A stretch of 64,000 bases of DNA. It comes from Desulfitobacterium_A nosdiversum. Lineage in GTDB: Bacteria > Bacillota > Desulfitobacteriia > Desulfitobacteriales > Desulfitobacteriaceae. The DNA is taken from assembly GCF_049860565.1 (NCBI RefSeq), contig NZ_CP172056.1, positions 4,154,001-4,218,000 on the forward strand, written 5' to 3'. The notes under the pieces were generated by a model that was not told where the DNA came from, searched no databases, and saw nothing but the letters and a program-made list of their open reading frames with translations. A program made the translations under genes and the position numbers. Below, piece after piece: positions 25,496-34,026 of the stretch; position 1 is the first letter of the stretch; every line of letters starts with the position of its first letter.

Positions 25496-26599
25496 TTATT
25501 TGTCAACTTCACCTGCAACCGGGTCTAGGCTTGAGAAAATCATAATTAGATCTTGAAGCTTACAGCCTACAGCAATTTTAGGCAGTACCTGTAAATTTAT
25601 AAATGTACCCGAACGGATATGTAATCGAGCGGGTTTGTTCGATCCATCACTTACGATATAGAAGCCCAGTTCTGCTTTTGTATTTTCAACTCGATGATAG
25701 ACTTCCCCTACCGGCGGTTTAAGGATTTTCGGAACTTTCGCCAGGATCGGACCTTCAGGAATATCTCGCATGGCCTGTCCGATGATCTTCGCACTCTCCC
25801 CAATTTCATCTAACCGGATCATTGTACGGTCATATGTATCACAGCCATATCGTACCGGCACCTTAAAATCGAAACGATCATAAATTCCATAAGGCTGCGC
25901 TTTGCGTACATCGTATTGAATACCTGACGCACGAATAATCGGACCTGTCAGCCCAAAACGTTTTACCCACTCCTTTGGTAAAATGCCTACGTTTTTCATC
26001 CGGGCCATCGCGATTTCATTCCCCAAAAAGATGCCGTAGTATTCCTCCATCATGTTCGGGATATCTTCTAATAAAGACTCTAAGGCCGGCCAGAACTCTG
26101 GCGGCGGTTCATGACTCACCCCGCCGATTCTTAAAAAATTGACTGTTAATCGACTTCCAGACGTCATTTCAAATAAATCCAGAATTCGTTCACGATCTCG
26201 AAAACAATAGGACCAGGCGCTTACTCCTGCCATATCGAGCGCTGTGCTGCCAATCATGACCTGATGACTGGCAATGCGAGCCAACTCGGCAAAAATAATC
26301 CTTAAATATTCCGCACGTTCTGGTACCTTTATTTCCGCCAATTTCTCTACCGCCTGGGCATAGCCCAAGTTATTGGCCGGGGAAGAAAGGTAATCCAAAC
26401 GATCGGTATATGGCAAGTATTGTGAATACGTTTTATTCTCGGCAATCTTCTCAAAACCTCGATGCAAATAACCCACCTTGGGTTCGATCTTCGTAATCAC
26501 TTCTCCTTCTAAAGACACTAATAAGCGAATGAGACCGTGCATACTCGGATGCTGAGGACCCATGTTTAAAACCAATTCCTCGGTATTAAAAACGTTCAT
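25496..26599 (-). CDS. nuoD: NADH-quinone oxidoreductase subunit D
   Basis: 367 residues, complete for a 49-kDa-type subunit. LNMGPQHPSMHG and VGYLHRGFEK near the N-terminus and the C-terminal FSSLDPVAGEVDK are conserved. The [NiFe]-hydrogenase-type metal cysteines are absent, as expected for complex I, so this is a quinone-reducing NuoD and not a hydrogenase large subunit. It lies 11 bases after nuoC. Confidence 0.96.
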   Translation of the reverse strand: MNVFNTEELVLNMGPQHPSMHGLIRLLVSLEGEVITKIEPKVGYLHRGFEKIAENKTYSQYLPYTDRLDYLSSPANNLGYAQAVEKLAEIKVPERAEYLRIIFAELARIASHQVMIGSTALDMAGVSAWSYCFRDRERILDLFEMTSGSRLTVNFLRIGGVSHEPPPEFWPALESLLEDIPNMMEEYYGIFLGNEIAMARMKNVGILPKEWVKRFGLTGPIIRASGIQYDVRKAQPYGIYDRFDFKVPVRYGCDTYDRTMIRLDEIGESAKIIGQAMRDIPEGPILAKVPKILKPPVGEVYHRVENTKAELGFYIVSDGSNKPARLHIRSGTFINLQVLPKIAVGCKLQDLIMIFSSLDPVAGEVDK

Positions 26600-26610
26600 G
26601 GTTGATCCCC

Positions 26611-27111
26611 CTATTCCCCTTCTTTCTCAATCCTTAGGATCGAACGTTGTTCCAAACTTTCTGTGACATAATCCTTGCGGAGCGGGTACCCTTCAAAGTC
26701 ATCCCACATATAGATCCGTTTTAGATTGGGATGTCCTCGAAAAATAACTCCAAACATATCATACGCTTCCCTCTCCAGCCAATCTGCCCCAGGCCAGAGC
26801 GATGTTGCGGAATCAATCAAGGGATTTGCCTTGCTAATCGTTGCTTTAACGCGCAACCAAAGTGAGAATTCTTCATTTAGCAATTGGTATACGACGTCAA
26901 AATGATCATTTAAGTCTAAAACGGTTAAATCATGAAAAAAATCACATGGAACCTCTGGAAAAGTCATTGCCCTCTTTAAAGTAGGTAAAATATATTCTCC
27001 TTTGATTCGTAGAACCGTAACATCGGATAAAGTTTCAACTTCACCATGAATCGACTCAGCCAGCTCTCTGACTTTCGTTTCCAGCCATGCTCTTTTCAGT
27101 TGATTATCCAT
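26611..27111 (-). CDS. nuoC: NADH-quinone oxidoreductase subunit C
   Basis: 166 residues of the 30-kDa subunit family. The signature WLEREAYDMFGVIFRGHP followed by LKRIYMWDDFEGYPLRKDY is complete. It overlaps nuoB by 8 bases, consistent with coupled translation. Confidence 0.95.
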   Translation of the reverse strand: MDNQLKRAWLETKVRELAESIHGEVETLSDVTVLRIKGEYILPTLKRAMTFPEVPCDFFHDLTVLDLNDHFDVVYQLLNEEFSLWLRVKATISKANPLIDSATSLWPGADWLEREAYDMFGVIFRGHPNLKRIYMWDDFEGYPLRKDYVTESLEQRSILRIEKEGE

Positions 27112-27622
27112 GTTTTCTCACGCTCACTTTTGGAGGATTCGCCACCTTGTTTTGCAATTGTAAGATCCCATGCAATAAGGCTTCGGGTCGCGGTGGACAG
27201 CCAGGGATGTATATATCCACCGGAATGATTTTATCTACTCCCGGAAGCATGGCATAGGACTCGACGAAGGGACCACCGGAACTGGCGCAGCTCCCCATGG
27301 CAATGACCCATTTCGGTTCAGGCATCTGGTCATAAATGCGACGCAATAAGGGGGCAAATTTTCTGTTGCATGTCCCTGCAACGATGATCACATCGGCGTG
27401 CCGCGGAGAGGGACGATATGCTTCCCAGCCGAATCGGGCGATATCATGCCTTGGGCCTGCAGTGGCCATCATTTCAATGGCGCAGCATGCCAGCCCGAAC
27501 GAGACCGGCCAAAAGGAGTAGCCCCTTGCCCAATTAAGTATTTTATCAACGTTGGTCAGCAAAACATTTTTCTTAAGCATGACTTCCGCTTCACGCAATT
27601 CCTTTTCCCTTGCTACATCCAC
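27104..27622 (-). CDS. nuoB: NADH-quinone oxidoreductase subunit B
   Basis: Carries the N2 iron-sulfur ligands: the CC pair in FGLACCAIEMM, one Cys in MGSCASSGG and one in YIPGCPPRPE. The frame is open up to an ATG at 27643, which has no ribosome binding site. I prefer the GTG at 27622, nine bases after GGAAGG, giving a 10-base overlap with nuoA; an ATG further in (MLKKNVLL) is also possible. The product is about 172 residues, of normal size. Confidence 0.93.
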   Translation of the reverse strand: MDVAREKELREAEVMLKKNVLLTNVDKILNWARGYSFWPVSFGLACCAIEMMATAGPRHDIARFGWEAYRPSPRHADVIIVAGTCNRKFAPLLRRIYDQMPEPKWVIAMGSCASSGGPFVESYAMLPGVDKIIPVDIYIPGCPPRPEALLHGILQLQNKVANPPKVSVRKHG

Positions 27623-27969
27623 TCTAAGGCACCTTCCTTCCATGCATACCAGAAACCAATGAGCAAAATAACTATAAAAATAAACATCTCCACAAAAGCG
27701 AAAGTCCCTAGCTTATCAAAAATCAAGGCCCATGGATAAAAGAAAACAGTTTCCACATCGAACGCCGTAAACACAAGCGCATACATGAAATAATTGTTTT
27801 TAAATCCAAGCCAAACTCTTCCTACACTTTTATTTCCGCACTCCCATGTGGATAGCTTAACTTCTGAAGATTTATGCGGAGCCAGCCATCTGGGTATAAC
27901 AAGCATGATTAATCCAACCACAAGAGCTATGAGCAACATAAGGCCTACTGCTGCAAAATTATCGGACAT
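27613..27969 (-). CDS. nuoA: NADH-quinone oxidoreductase subunit A
   Basis: 118 residues with three membrane helices. The conserved loop STWECGNKSVGRVWLGFKN contains the essential cysteine region, and FDVETVFFYPWALIF is the second signature. First gene of nuoABCDHI. There is no nuoEFG, as is usual in this clostridial group, where the NADH-oxidising module is absent and another donor (ferredoxin or F420-like) is presumed. Confidence 0.95.
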   Translation of the reverse strand: MSDNFAAVGLMLLIALVVGLIMLVIPRWLAPHKSSEVKLSTWECGNKSVGRVWLGFKNNYFMYALVFTAFDVETVFFYPWALIFDKLGTFAFVEMFIFIVILLIGFWYAWKEGALEWM

Positions 27970-28114
27970 CCTCTCTTTACCCCCAGTCCCCTATTTTTTC
28001 CTCTTCTCCATTTTGAAAGTGATTTACGAAATTAGCTGAAATAAATAAGCGCACTCACCTCCTTGTTTCTTCAATCTTGCACTAAGCGCCAACTTCTAGA
28101 TTTCTTTCGGGTAA

Positions 28115-28151
28115 GTGTATACCTTTGTGTACATCTAGCTAAAGTATACAC
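28115..28151. promoter_or_regulatory. Dyad in the nuo upstream region
   Basis: GTGTATAC (28115-28122) and GTATACAC (28144-28151) are exact inverted repeats 21 bases apart, extended by TTT/AAA with one bulged base. They lie about 145 bases upstream of nuoA and may be a regulator site or a leader hairpin. On the minus strand a strong AAGGAGGTGAG at 28054-28064 is followed only by a few codons, so it could be a leader peptide or a relic. The rest of 27970-28228 shows nothing. Confidence 0.4.
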
Positions 28152-28228
28152 CCATAATAAGTAAATAAAATCGATAAATTACATTTAATTAAATTATTGG
28201 AGTATAATTTTGATTTATAAAAGCTGAA

Positions 28229-28274
28229 AAAAAAGACGTCCTTACTCCACTTTGATCGTGAAATGAGGACACCT
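28229..28274 (-). terminator. Terminator of the TIGR03915-type gene
   Basis: On the minus strand GTCCTCATTTCAC pairs imperfectly with GTGGAGTAAGGAC and is followed by GTCTTTTTTTTC. It resembles the terminator at 31154-31196, sharing GTCCT-ACTCCACTT, so the two are related hairpins flanking the block between them. Confidence 0.75.
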
Positions 28275-28302
28275 TTTAATTGTAAAGCCACTTATATTTC
28301 TC

Positions 28303-29088
28303 TTATTCCTTTAGTTGTTTCCTCGCAGTTAATTCCTTCTCCGGGTAAAACTCCGTCAATTGACTCCAAAAGCGTTTGGGCATAAAGGTCATACGGCAGC
28401 GTGGGTTATACCTGCTTTCGATGCCAATTGTTTTATAATACTGCTGCCACAAACGTCGGAATTCTGCTTCCTTCTCTTCCAGTTCCGGTAATTGCAGATC
28501 ATCGATCTCTACAATCTCTACTCTTCGCGCTTGATGAATAAGGGCTGACTTATGCGTTTTATCGTAAATCATAAAAACTTCATTTCTAAACCGATTGGCA
28601 AAGTGAGCGGCTATGACTGGAAGAACAAAGTTTTTAGGTTCAATAACAGCGACAAGTGCCTCATTATAGATTGAAAAGCGGATAAAGCCTTTATAGCGAT
28701 GCGCTTCAAAGGTTAGGTGATGCACAGCTTTTTGCAGAGAATCCACAGTATCGTCCGTCAGCATGCTCATGATCCTCCCCCCGACCTTATAACCTAATCG
28801 CAAAAAACGAAAGATTAAGAGTTCCTTTTGGGGAATATACGTTAAAAAGCCGAGCTTGACGAGTTCCTGCGCTTCTAAAGAAATCTTTATTGGAATAGAA
28901 TCATATACGCGCTGCGCTTTTTCGTGATCTGTTTCAATGAATTTACAAGAATCAAAAAGGCCGGGTTGTCCATTCGGAGAAAGAATGTTCTGCGGGATTT
29001 CCTTTTTCGCATAGCTTTCGAATACACAACAGAGGAGCCCCTCAAAACTTCCATCATAAGTGTAGACTAGATCTGCCCTGTTAAGCAT
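28303..29088 (-). CDS. Putative DNA metabolism protein partner of a radical SAM protein (TIGR03915-like)
   Basis: 261 residues, beginning YTYDGSFEGLLCCVFESY, a strong signature of the TIGR03915/DUF4130 family. Other matching stretches are FRFLRLGYKVGG, EAHRYKGFIRFS, AHFANRFRNEVFMIYD and RYNPRCRMTFMPKRFWSQLTEF. Members are nearly always encoded next to the radical SAM protein found directly upstream here (22-base overlap). They are predicted to act on DNA, but no activity is known to me. No catalytic motif can be assigned with confidence. Confidence 0.85.
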   Translation of the reverse strand: MLNRADLVYTYDGSFEGLLCCVFESYAKKEIPQNILSPNGQPGLFDSCKFIETDHEKAQRVYDSIPIKISLEAQELVKLGFLTYIPQKELLIFRFLRLGYKVGGRIMSMLTDDTVDSLQKAVHHLTFEAHRYKGFIRFSIYNEALVAVIEPKNFVLPVIAAHFANRFRNEVFMIYDKTHKSALIHQARRVEIVEIDDLQLPELEEKEAEFRRLWQQYYKTIGIESRYNPRCRMTFMPKRFWSQLTEFYPEKELTARKQLKE

Positions 29089-30374
29089 TGAACCACATCC
29101 TCTCGAGATATTAAAGGTTCTTGGAACAAGGACAGCTGCTCTGCTTGTTCGGAAGGAAGACCGGACAATACCCGATCAGACATTAGCGCCCGCAAAGTAC
29201 TGTCTGGCGTAACTTTAAGTCCTTCGATCATTTTACCTTTACAAAGGATAAAATACTGGGCGCGTTTTAGGACAACGCCAAGTTTCTTCAAGCCCGCAAA
29301 ATCAAGCGGGGCTACTTTTCGTGCTCGCAAAATCCGTCGAGCGCTCGTTACCCCTATTCCTGGTACACGCAAGAGTAATTCATAAGGGGCTTTATTGATC
29401 TCGACCGGAAATTGCTCCAGGTGATTCAGAGCCCAGTTACACTTGGGATCAACGTATAAATTAAAATTTGGGTTATTCTCATCCAACAGTTCACACGCCT
29501 CAAAACCATAAAACCGCAAAAGCCAATCCGCTTGATACAGTCGATGCTCTCTCACAAGTGGAGGCTTTACATTAACTGCAGGCAGGAGCTGATGCTCGAC
29601 AACAGGTATGTACGCCGAGTAAAAAACCCGTTTAAGCTTGTACTTTCTATAAAGTCCTTCGCTTAAGGTTAAAATTTTATAATCCGTGTCTGGTGTTGCC
29701 CCAACAATAAGCTGAGTACTTTGGCCTGCAGGTACAAACTTTGGAGCATGTCGGTATTTAACAAGATCGGTACTGTTTTCGGATATCTTGCTTTTAATCA
29801 GCCCCATCGGGCGAAGAATCGACTCCTTGGTCTTATCAGGGGCTAAGAGCTTCAAACTTTCCTGGGATGGCAGCTCAATATTGATGCTCATTCGGTCTGC
29901 CAAATATCCTAATCGGCTCAGGATTTCCTGATCTGTTCCTGGAATAGCCTTTACATGAATATAACCAGAAAAACGGTATTCTCCACGCAAAAATTCTAAG
30001 GTCTGAATTAGTTGTTCGGTCGTATAGTTCGGGTTTTTAAGGACGGCCGAGCTTAAAAATAAGCCTTCAATATAGTTACGGCGGTAAAAGTTGATCGTAA
30101 GCTCAGCAAGCTCCCTCGGCGTAAATGCAGCCCGCCGGATGTCATTTGAGGATCGGTTAACACAATATTTGCAATCATAGGCACAGATATTGGTCATCAA
30201 AACCTTCAGGAGAGATATGCACCGTCCATCCGCTGCGAAGCTGTGGCATATTCCGCAGGCTGCCGTACTCCCTATTGTTGCTGAGCTGCCTCTGCGTTCA
30301 ACTCCACTCGAAGTACAAGCCACATCATACTTTGCAGAATCAGCTAAAATGGTTAATTTATCGAACACGTCCAT
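29067..30374 (-). CDS. Putative DNA modification/repair radical SAM protein (TIGR03916-like)
   Basis: 435 residues. The radical SAM cluster motif is CAYDCKYCVNR (about 70-80). It is preceded by another cysteine-rich stretch, TAACGICHSF. Near the C-terminus ELLLRVPGIGVTSARRILRA is a helix-hairpin-helix that contacts DNA without sequence preference. The combination marks the TIGR03916 family, often compared with spore photoproduct lyase-like repair enzymes but uncharacterised. The frame extends to 30422, but I start at the ATG at 30374 because ATTGGAGGGA lies 5-10 bases before it. It is translationally coupled to the TIGR03915-like gene. Confidence 0.88.
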   Translation of the reverse strand: MDVFDKLTILADSAKYDVACTSSGVERRGSSATIGSTAACGICHSFAADGRCISLLKVLMTNICAYDCKYCVNRSSNDIRRAAFTPRELAELTINFYRRNYIEGLFLSSAVLKNPNYTTEQLIQTLEFLRGEYRFSGYIHVKAIPGTDQEILSRLGYLADRMSINIELPSQESLKLLAPDKTKESILRPMGLIKSKISENSTDLVKYRHAPKFVPAGQSTQLIVGATPDTDYKILTLSEGLYRKYKLKRVFYSAYIPVVEHQLLPAVNVKPPLVREHRLYQADWLLRFYGFEACELLDENNPNFNLYVDPKCNWALNHLEQFPVEINKAPYELLLRVPGIGVTSARRILRARKVAPLDFAGLKKLGVVLKRAQYFILCKGKMIEGLKVTPDSTLRALMSDRVLSGLPSEQAEQLSLFQEPLISREDVVQCLTGQI

Positions 30375-30544
30375 GCTTATCCCTCCAATTACTAGAGTAA
30401 TACAGAACGTGTTTTCTTGCAATAGGTATATATGTTCGCTATCTCTTGAAATAACCGAACAAAGTCAGTCTTTTTATCAACATTTTATCCATACGCAATA
30501 TTTTAACCGGCAAATTTAATGTGATGCCTAGATGTTTCGACTTG

Positions 30545-30572
30545 TTGCAAACTTGAGTAAATCTGGTACTAT
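30545..30572 (+). promoter_or_regulatory. Promoter of the yjdF transcript
   Basis: TTGCAA (30545-30550) and TACTAT (30567-30572) with a 16-base spacer, about 16 bases before the riboswitch begins. Plausible sigma-A promoter; the -10 is only moderately good. Confidence 0.45.
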
Positions 30573-30587
30573 TTTAATGAACATAAA

Positions 30588-30683
30588 AACACAGTCCGGT
30601 TGGTAGTCCGGATGCACTGTTCGTTCAATGTGATGCATTGTTCGACTAGTGTCGTATCCTTCCCCCTCGGGATGTCCCATGTT
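30588..30683 (+). ncRNA. yjdF-motif riboswitch (azaaromatic-sensing RNA)
   Basis: The leader of the yjdF gene contains the elements I recall for this RNA class: ACAGTCCGGTTGGTAGTCCGG near its 5' end, GGATGCA, and ATCCTTCCCCCTCGGGATGT at the 3' end just before the gene. TCCGG/GGTAGTCCGG and CCCTCGGG can form hairpins. It lies directly in front of a YjdF-family protein gene, its standard partner. This RNA class is known to respond to diverse azaaromatic compounds and is thought to control translation. Confidence 0.85.
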
Positions 30684-30708
30684 CATTAAATATTTGGAGG
30701 GGAATCAA

Positions 30709-31119
30709 ATGAAACTTACGGTCTATTATGACGACCAATTCTGGGTAGGCGTTGTGGAAGAAGTAGTGGATTCAAGTCTTAAAGCTGCTCGATTTGTTTT
30801 CGGGGCTGAACCTAATGACTCTGAAATTCTTTCGTTTGTTAACCAACACATGATGAGTCTGCTGGCAGATTCAAAGCCCATGTCTTACGAGGCTAAACCG
30901 ATAACGGATAAAGTTAATCCGAAAAGACTTGCCAGACAAGTAGCTAGAGAAATGCAGATCCAAGGCATTTCATCTTCCTCTCACGAAGCGCTAAAAGCAG
31001 ATCTTGAAAGCCGGAAGAAAGAAAGAAAAGTTCAAACCAGGTTGCATAGAGAAGAGACGGCTAAGCGCAAACGTGAGCTTGCCACACTTAAAGCGAAGGC
31101 TAAACGAAGAGGACGCTAA
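30709..31119 (+). CDS. yjdF: YjdF family protein (DUF2992)
   Basis: 136 residues from the ATG at 30709, which has GGAGGGG seven bases upstream; the longer frame from 30649 would begin inside the riboswitch. It has MKLTVYYDDQFWVGVVE at the N-terminus, FVFGAEPNDSEIL, and a lysine/arginine-rich coiled-coil tail (HREETAKRKRELATLKAKAKRRGR), all typical of the family. Function is unknown. Riboswitch control suggests a role in tolerance of toxic aromatic heterocycles. Confidence 0.92.
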   Translation: MKLTVYYDDQFWVGVVEEVVDSSLKAARFVFGAEPNDSEILSFVNQHMMSLLADSKPMSYEAKPITDKVNPKRLARQVAREMQIQGISSSSHEALKADLESRKKERKVQTRLHREETAKRKRELATLKAKAKRRGR

Positions 31120-31153
31120 AACCCACTTTTGCTCTAATAACAACAAAATACAA

Positions 31154-31196
31154 GCGTCCTCACTCCACTTGACAGTGAAGGAGGACGCCTTTTTCT
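31154..31196 (+). terminator. yjdF terminator
   Basis: GCGTCCTC (31154-31161) pairs with GAGGACGC (31181-31188), with an inner CACT/AGTG stem, then CTTTTTCTT. Shares GTCCTNACTCCACTT with the hairpin at 28229-28274. Confidence 0.85.
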
Positions 31197-31246
31197 TATT
31201 ATATCCACTTTGGATTTAGAGAATTTAGTTTTCACGCAACCCTAAT

Positions 31247-31753
31247 TTACCAGCGATTGCGATGAACCCTCATCTCATCATAACGGTCAATCGGCTCCTT
31301 GCTTTCCGCCGGATAACCTACTGCAATAGCCGAAACAGGTACGACATTCTCCGGCAGATTCAGGATTTTCTTTAACCCTTCAACCCGAACTTGAACGGGA
31401 TAAACGCCTAACCAGCAGGTTCCCAGTCCTTTTTCCTGTGCCGCTAGCAAAATATTTTCTGTCGCAGCGGAACAATCTTGAATCCAGTAGTTGTTTCCCG
31501 GATATTTATCCGTGGTTAAATCAGAACACACAACGATGGCTAAGGGGGCCTCATTTAACATTCGGGAGTATTGATGCACCTTCATAATTTCTTCAAGTTG
31601 AGAACGCTCTTCGACGACTACAAAGTGCCAGGGCCTCTCATTCCCAGCAGACGGTGCACACATACCTGCTTCTAAAAGCTCATGCAGCGTTTCCTCCGAT
31701 ACTTCCTGGTTCGTATATTTACGAATACTTCTCCGATTTTTGATACTATCCAT
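31247..31753 (-). CDS. Nitroreductase family protein
   Basis: 168 residues, the size of small FMN-dependent nitroreductases. Conserved sequence includes NRRSIRKYTNQEVSEE (FMN phosphate-binding arginines), APSAGNERPWHFVVV, DCSAATENILLAAQEKGLGTCWLG and the C-terminal RYDEMRVHRNRW. It would be a cytoplasmic NAD(P)H-dependent oxidoreductase; natural substrates cannot be inferred. AAAGGCGG precedes the ATG. It lies tail to tail with yjdF and downstream of the helicase gene. Confidence 0.92.
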   Translation of the reverse strand: MDSIKNRRSIRKYTNQEVSEETLHELLEAGMCAPSAGNERPWHFVVVEERSQLEEIMKVHQYSRMLNEAPLAIVVCSDLTTDKYPGNNYWIQDCSAATENILLAAQEKGLGTCWLGVYPVQVRVEGLKKILNLPENVVPVSAIAVGYPAESKEPIDRYDEMRVHRNRW

Positions 31754-31804
31754 AACTTTACCGCCTTTCTTTCTCTCTAAGTTTAGATAACTATCCTAAG
31801 CATT

Positions 31805-33931
31805 CTAGTCTGCCCAGATTAGCTTTTGTTTTTCACAGATGTCTTTCATAAAGGAACGCTGTGAACCATCTTGGAAACGGATCTTAATCATATTCCCCTC
31901 TTCGTAAGTTATGACTCCTTTACCGAAGGTTTTGTGGAAGATCACTAAGCCTGCAGCAAGATCACTTGAGAGGCTTGCTGCTTCTTTTGCAAGGATTTTC
32001 TGTGGTGGTTTACCTTCCATAACAAGCGTTATCTCGCGGACAAAACGGGAGGCTTTAACCCGCTTATTATGATAATAATCCATTGTACACAGAGTTACTC
32101 GCTTTTTAGCCCGCGTCATTCCAACATAGAATAGACGCCGTTCCTCTTCCAAGAAATCTTTTATTCCATCTTTTTCTGCCCTGATCGTCTCCTGTTCAGG
32201 AATAATGCCTTCGACAAGATCAACAAGATAAACGTTTTCCCATTCTAATCCCTTGGCCGAATGGATTGTCGAAAGGGTTACGGCATTGCTGTTTTTATTT
32301 TTATAAGAAGACTTCATTTGTTCTTCGAGATCGGTTAAGTGATTGGCAAAATCCACAATCGTTCGTTCATTTCGGGCAATAGAGATTAAAATTTCCAGAA
32401 GTCCTTCAATATATTCTACCGAAAAGCCTAACGCATCACAAATCCGCTTAATCGCTTGGTCGTACCCCAACTCGGATCGGATATAGCGGATAGCCTTGGC
32501 GGGAGGAAGCGTATTCAACTCTTTAAACTGCTTCTTAAGCTCTAGGTACTCACTTTTACGTTTTGACGCAGCCTCAGGCAGATCGGCCAGAATTTCAAAA
32601 AGGGACCGATCAATAGGGATTTGTTTGAGATAAGCAAGCTGTTCTTTTTTGATATAACAGGGAAGTTTTGACCAAATTCGCTCCAAAACAGATAAACTCT
32701 TATCACTGAAAGAAAACCGCAGAAAGTTGAGTACATCATTAACCGCCCAGTGTGAGAAAAAATTCAGCTTTCCGGCCTCTCTCATATAAAAGGGCAGCTG
32801 AGCCCGGGTGAATTGTTCTGCAAGATAGACAGCAGATAGATTATTTCGGTAAAGAATAGCTGCTTGTGATAAATCATTCTCTTGCCTGAACTTCTGGATA
32901 ATAAACTCACTTTGCTCTTTCAAATCTTTGAAGTATCCGAATTGAACAGTGTCTCCTGGAGGATTCTTCGTGAACATCTCTTTATCAAAACGCTGCTTAT
33001 TCGTTCGGATGAACTTGCAGGCTACATCGGCGATTTGGGGAGTTGAGCGGAAATTTTGTTCCATTCGGAGAATTTTTGCCCCTGGATACGTTTGTTCAAA
33101 ATCCAGTAAATACTTTGGCTCTGCCGCCCTAAATCCAAAAATACTCTGGTCATCATCGCCGACAACAAATAAATTGCTTTTCGGTTTAACAACAATTTCT
33201 ATGATTTTGTGCTGGAGAAGAGATGTGTCTTGGCTCTCATCGGTAAGAAGGGTAACAAAACGCTGACGATAGAAATTAAGACGCTTCGGGTTTTCGGTTA
33301 ACTCCTGAAACGCGATAGATAACATATCGTCATAATCAATGAGGCGCGGCTGACTGGCTTTTTTATATTCCTCGTAGTCCTGATAAATCAAGGAAAAGTT
33401 CTTTATCTCGATATTCTTAAACTCATCCGGCTTGCGCAACGTGTTTTTCACATAGCAAAGGGTATTCTGCAATTCTTCAAGCTGCTCCTCGTTAGGCGTT
33501 GAAGCGTTGTGCTTTTCATAAATCCGGCGAAGTACCCCTCTCTTGCTTTCAACCCCTAGTTTTTCTTCAATCAGTTCAAACCGAACTCCTCTTTGATAGA
33601 AAGCGGACCGAACCACCTCATACGCAAAACTGTGTATTGTTGAAAATTGGACCTCACCCTGAATCTTATCTCCAAAGTGATGCTTAAATCGCTCACGCAT
33701 TTCTTTTGCAGCAGCCCGGCTGAACGTCAGACAAAGAATCGTTTGTGGATCGACCCTTTTGACAAGGATTAAATAAGCTAAGCGTACGGTAAGGACAGTC
33801 GTCTTGCCCGCACCTGGAACAGCTAAAAGCAAAATCGGACCCTGGTCATGGACGACGGCCCTCTTTTGCTGCTCTGTTAGATGTAAACCTAGCGCTTTGA
33901 TCTCTTCAAAAAATTCTTTTTCCTGCAACAA
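31805..33931 (-). CDS. UvrD/Rep/PcrA-type ATP-dependent DNA helicase
   Basis: 708 residues. Superfamily 1A helicase motifs in order: I LAVPGAGKTTVL, Ia CLTFSRAAAKEMRERF, II LLTDESQDTS, III VVGDDDQSIFGFRAA, IV EQNFRSTPQI, V TIHSAKGLEWENVYLVDL, and VI EERRLFYVGMTRAKKRVTL. The C-terminal 50 residues (FGKGVITYEEGNMIKIRFQDG) are the small beta domain also found at the end of PcrA that contacts RNA polymerase. Likely 3'-5' helicase in repair or transcription-coupled processes. The start is TTG at 33931. Motif II reads DESQD rather than DEYQD. Confidence 0.92.
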   Translation of the reverse strand: MLQEKEFFEEIKALGLHLTEQQKRAVVHDQGPILLLAVPGAGKTTVLTVRLAYLILVKRVDPQTILCLTFSRAAAKEMRERFKHHFGDKIQGEVQFSTIHSFAYEVVRSAFYQRGVRFELIEEKLGVESKRGVLRRIYEKHNASTPNEEQLEELQNTLCYVKNTLRKPDEFKNIEIKNFSLIYQDYEEYKKASQPRLIDYDDMLSIAFQELTENPKRLNFYRQRFVTLLTDESQDTSLLQHKIIEIVVKPKSNLFVVGDDDQSIFGFRAAEPKYLLDFEQTYPGAKILRMEQNFRSTPQIADVACKFIRTNKQRFDKEMFTKNPPGDTVQFGYFKDLKEQSEFIIQKFRQENDLSQAAILYRNNLSAVYLAEQFTRAQLPFYMREAGKLNFFSHWAVNDVLNFLRFSFSDKSLSVLERIWSKLPCYIKKEQLAYLKQIPIDRSLFEILADLPEAASKRKSEYLELKKQFKELNTLPPAKAIRYIRSELGYDQAIKRICDALGFSVEYIEGLLEILISIARNERTIVDFANHLTDLEEQMKSSYKNKNSNAVTLSTIHSAKGLEWENVYLVDLVEGIIPEQETIRAEKDGIKDFLEEERRLFYVGMTRAKKRVTLCTMDYYHNKRVKASRFVREITLVMEGKPPQKILAKEAASLSSDLAAGLVIFHKTFGKGVITYEEGNMIKIRFQDGSQRSFMKDICEKQKLIWAD

Positions 33932-34026
33932 ACTGAATCTCCAACCTGAATTTAATTTATGATTTGCCTTGATATAATTTCTGCATTTATCTCTTTAACC
34001 CCTGCCATATAACTTTAGATTTTCTT

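Noticed and set aside
28054..28064. Strong Shine-Dalgarno on the minus strand upstream of nuoA
   Set aside because: Followed by only about eight codons before a stop; kept as a comment, not as a gene.
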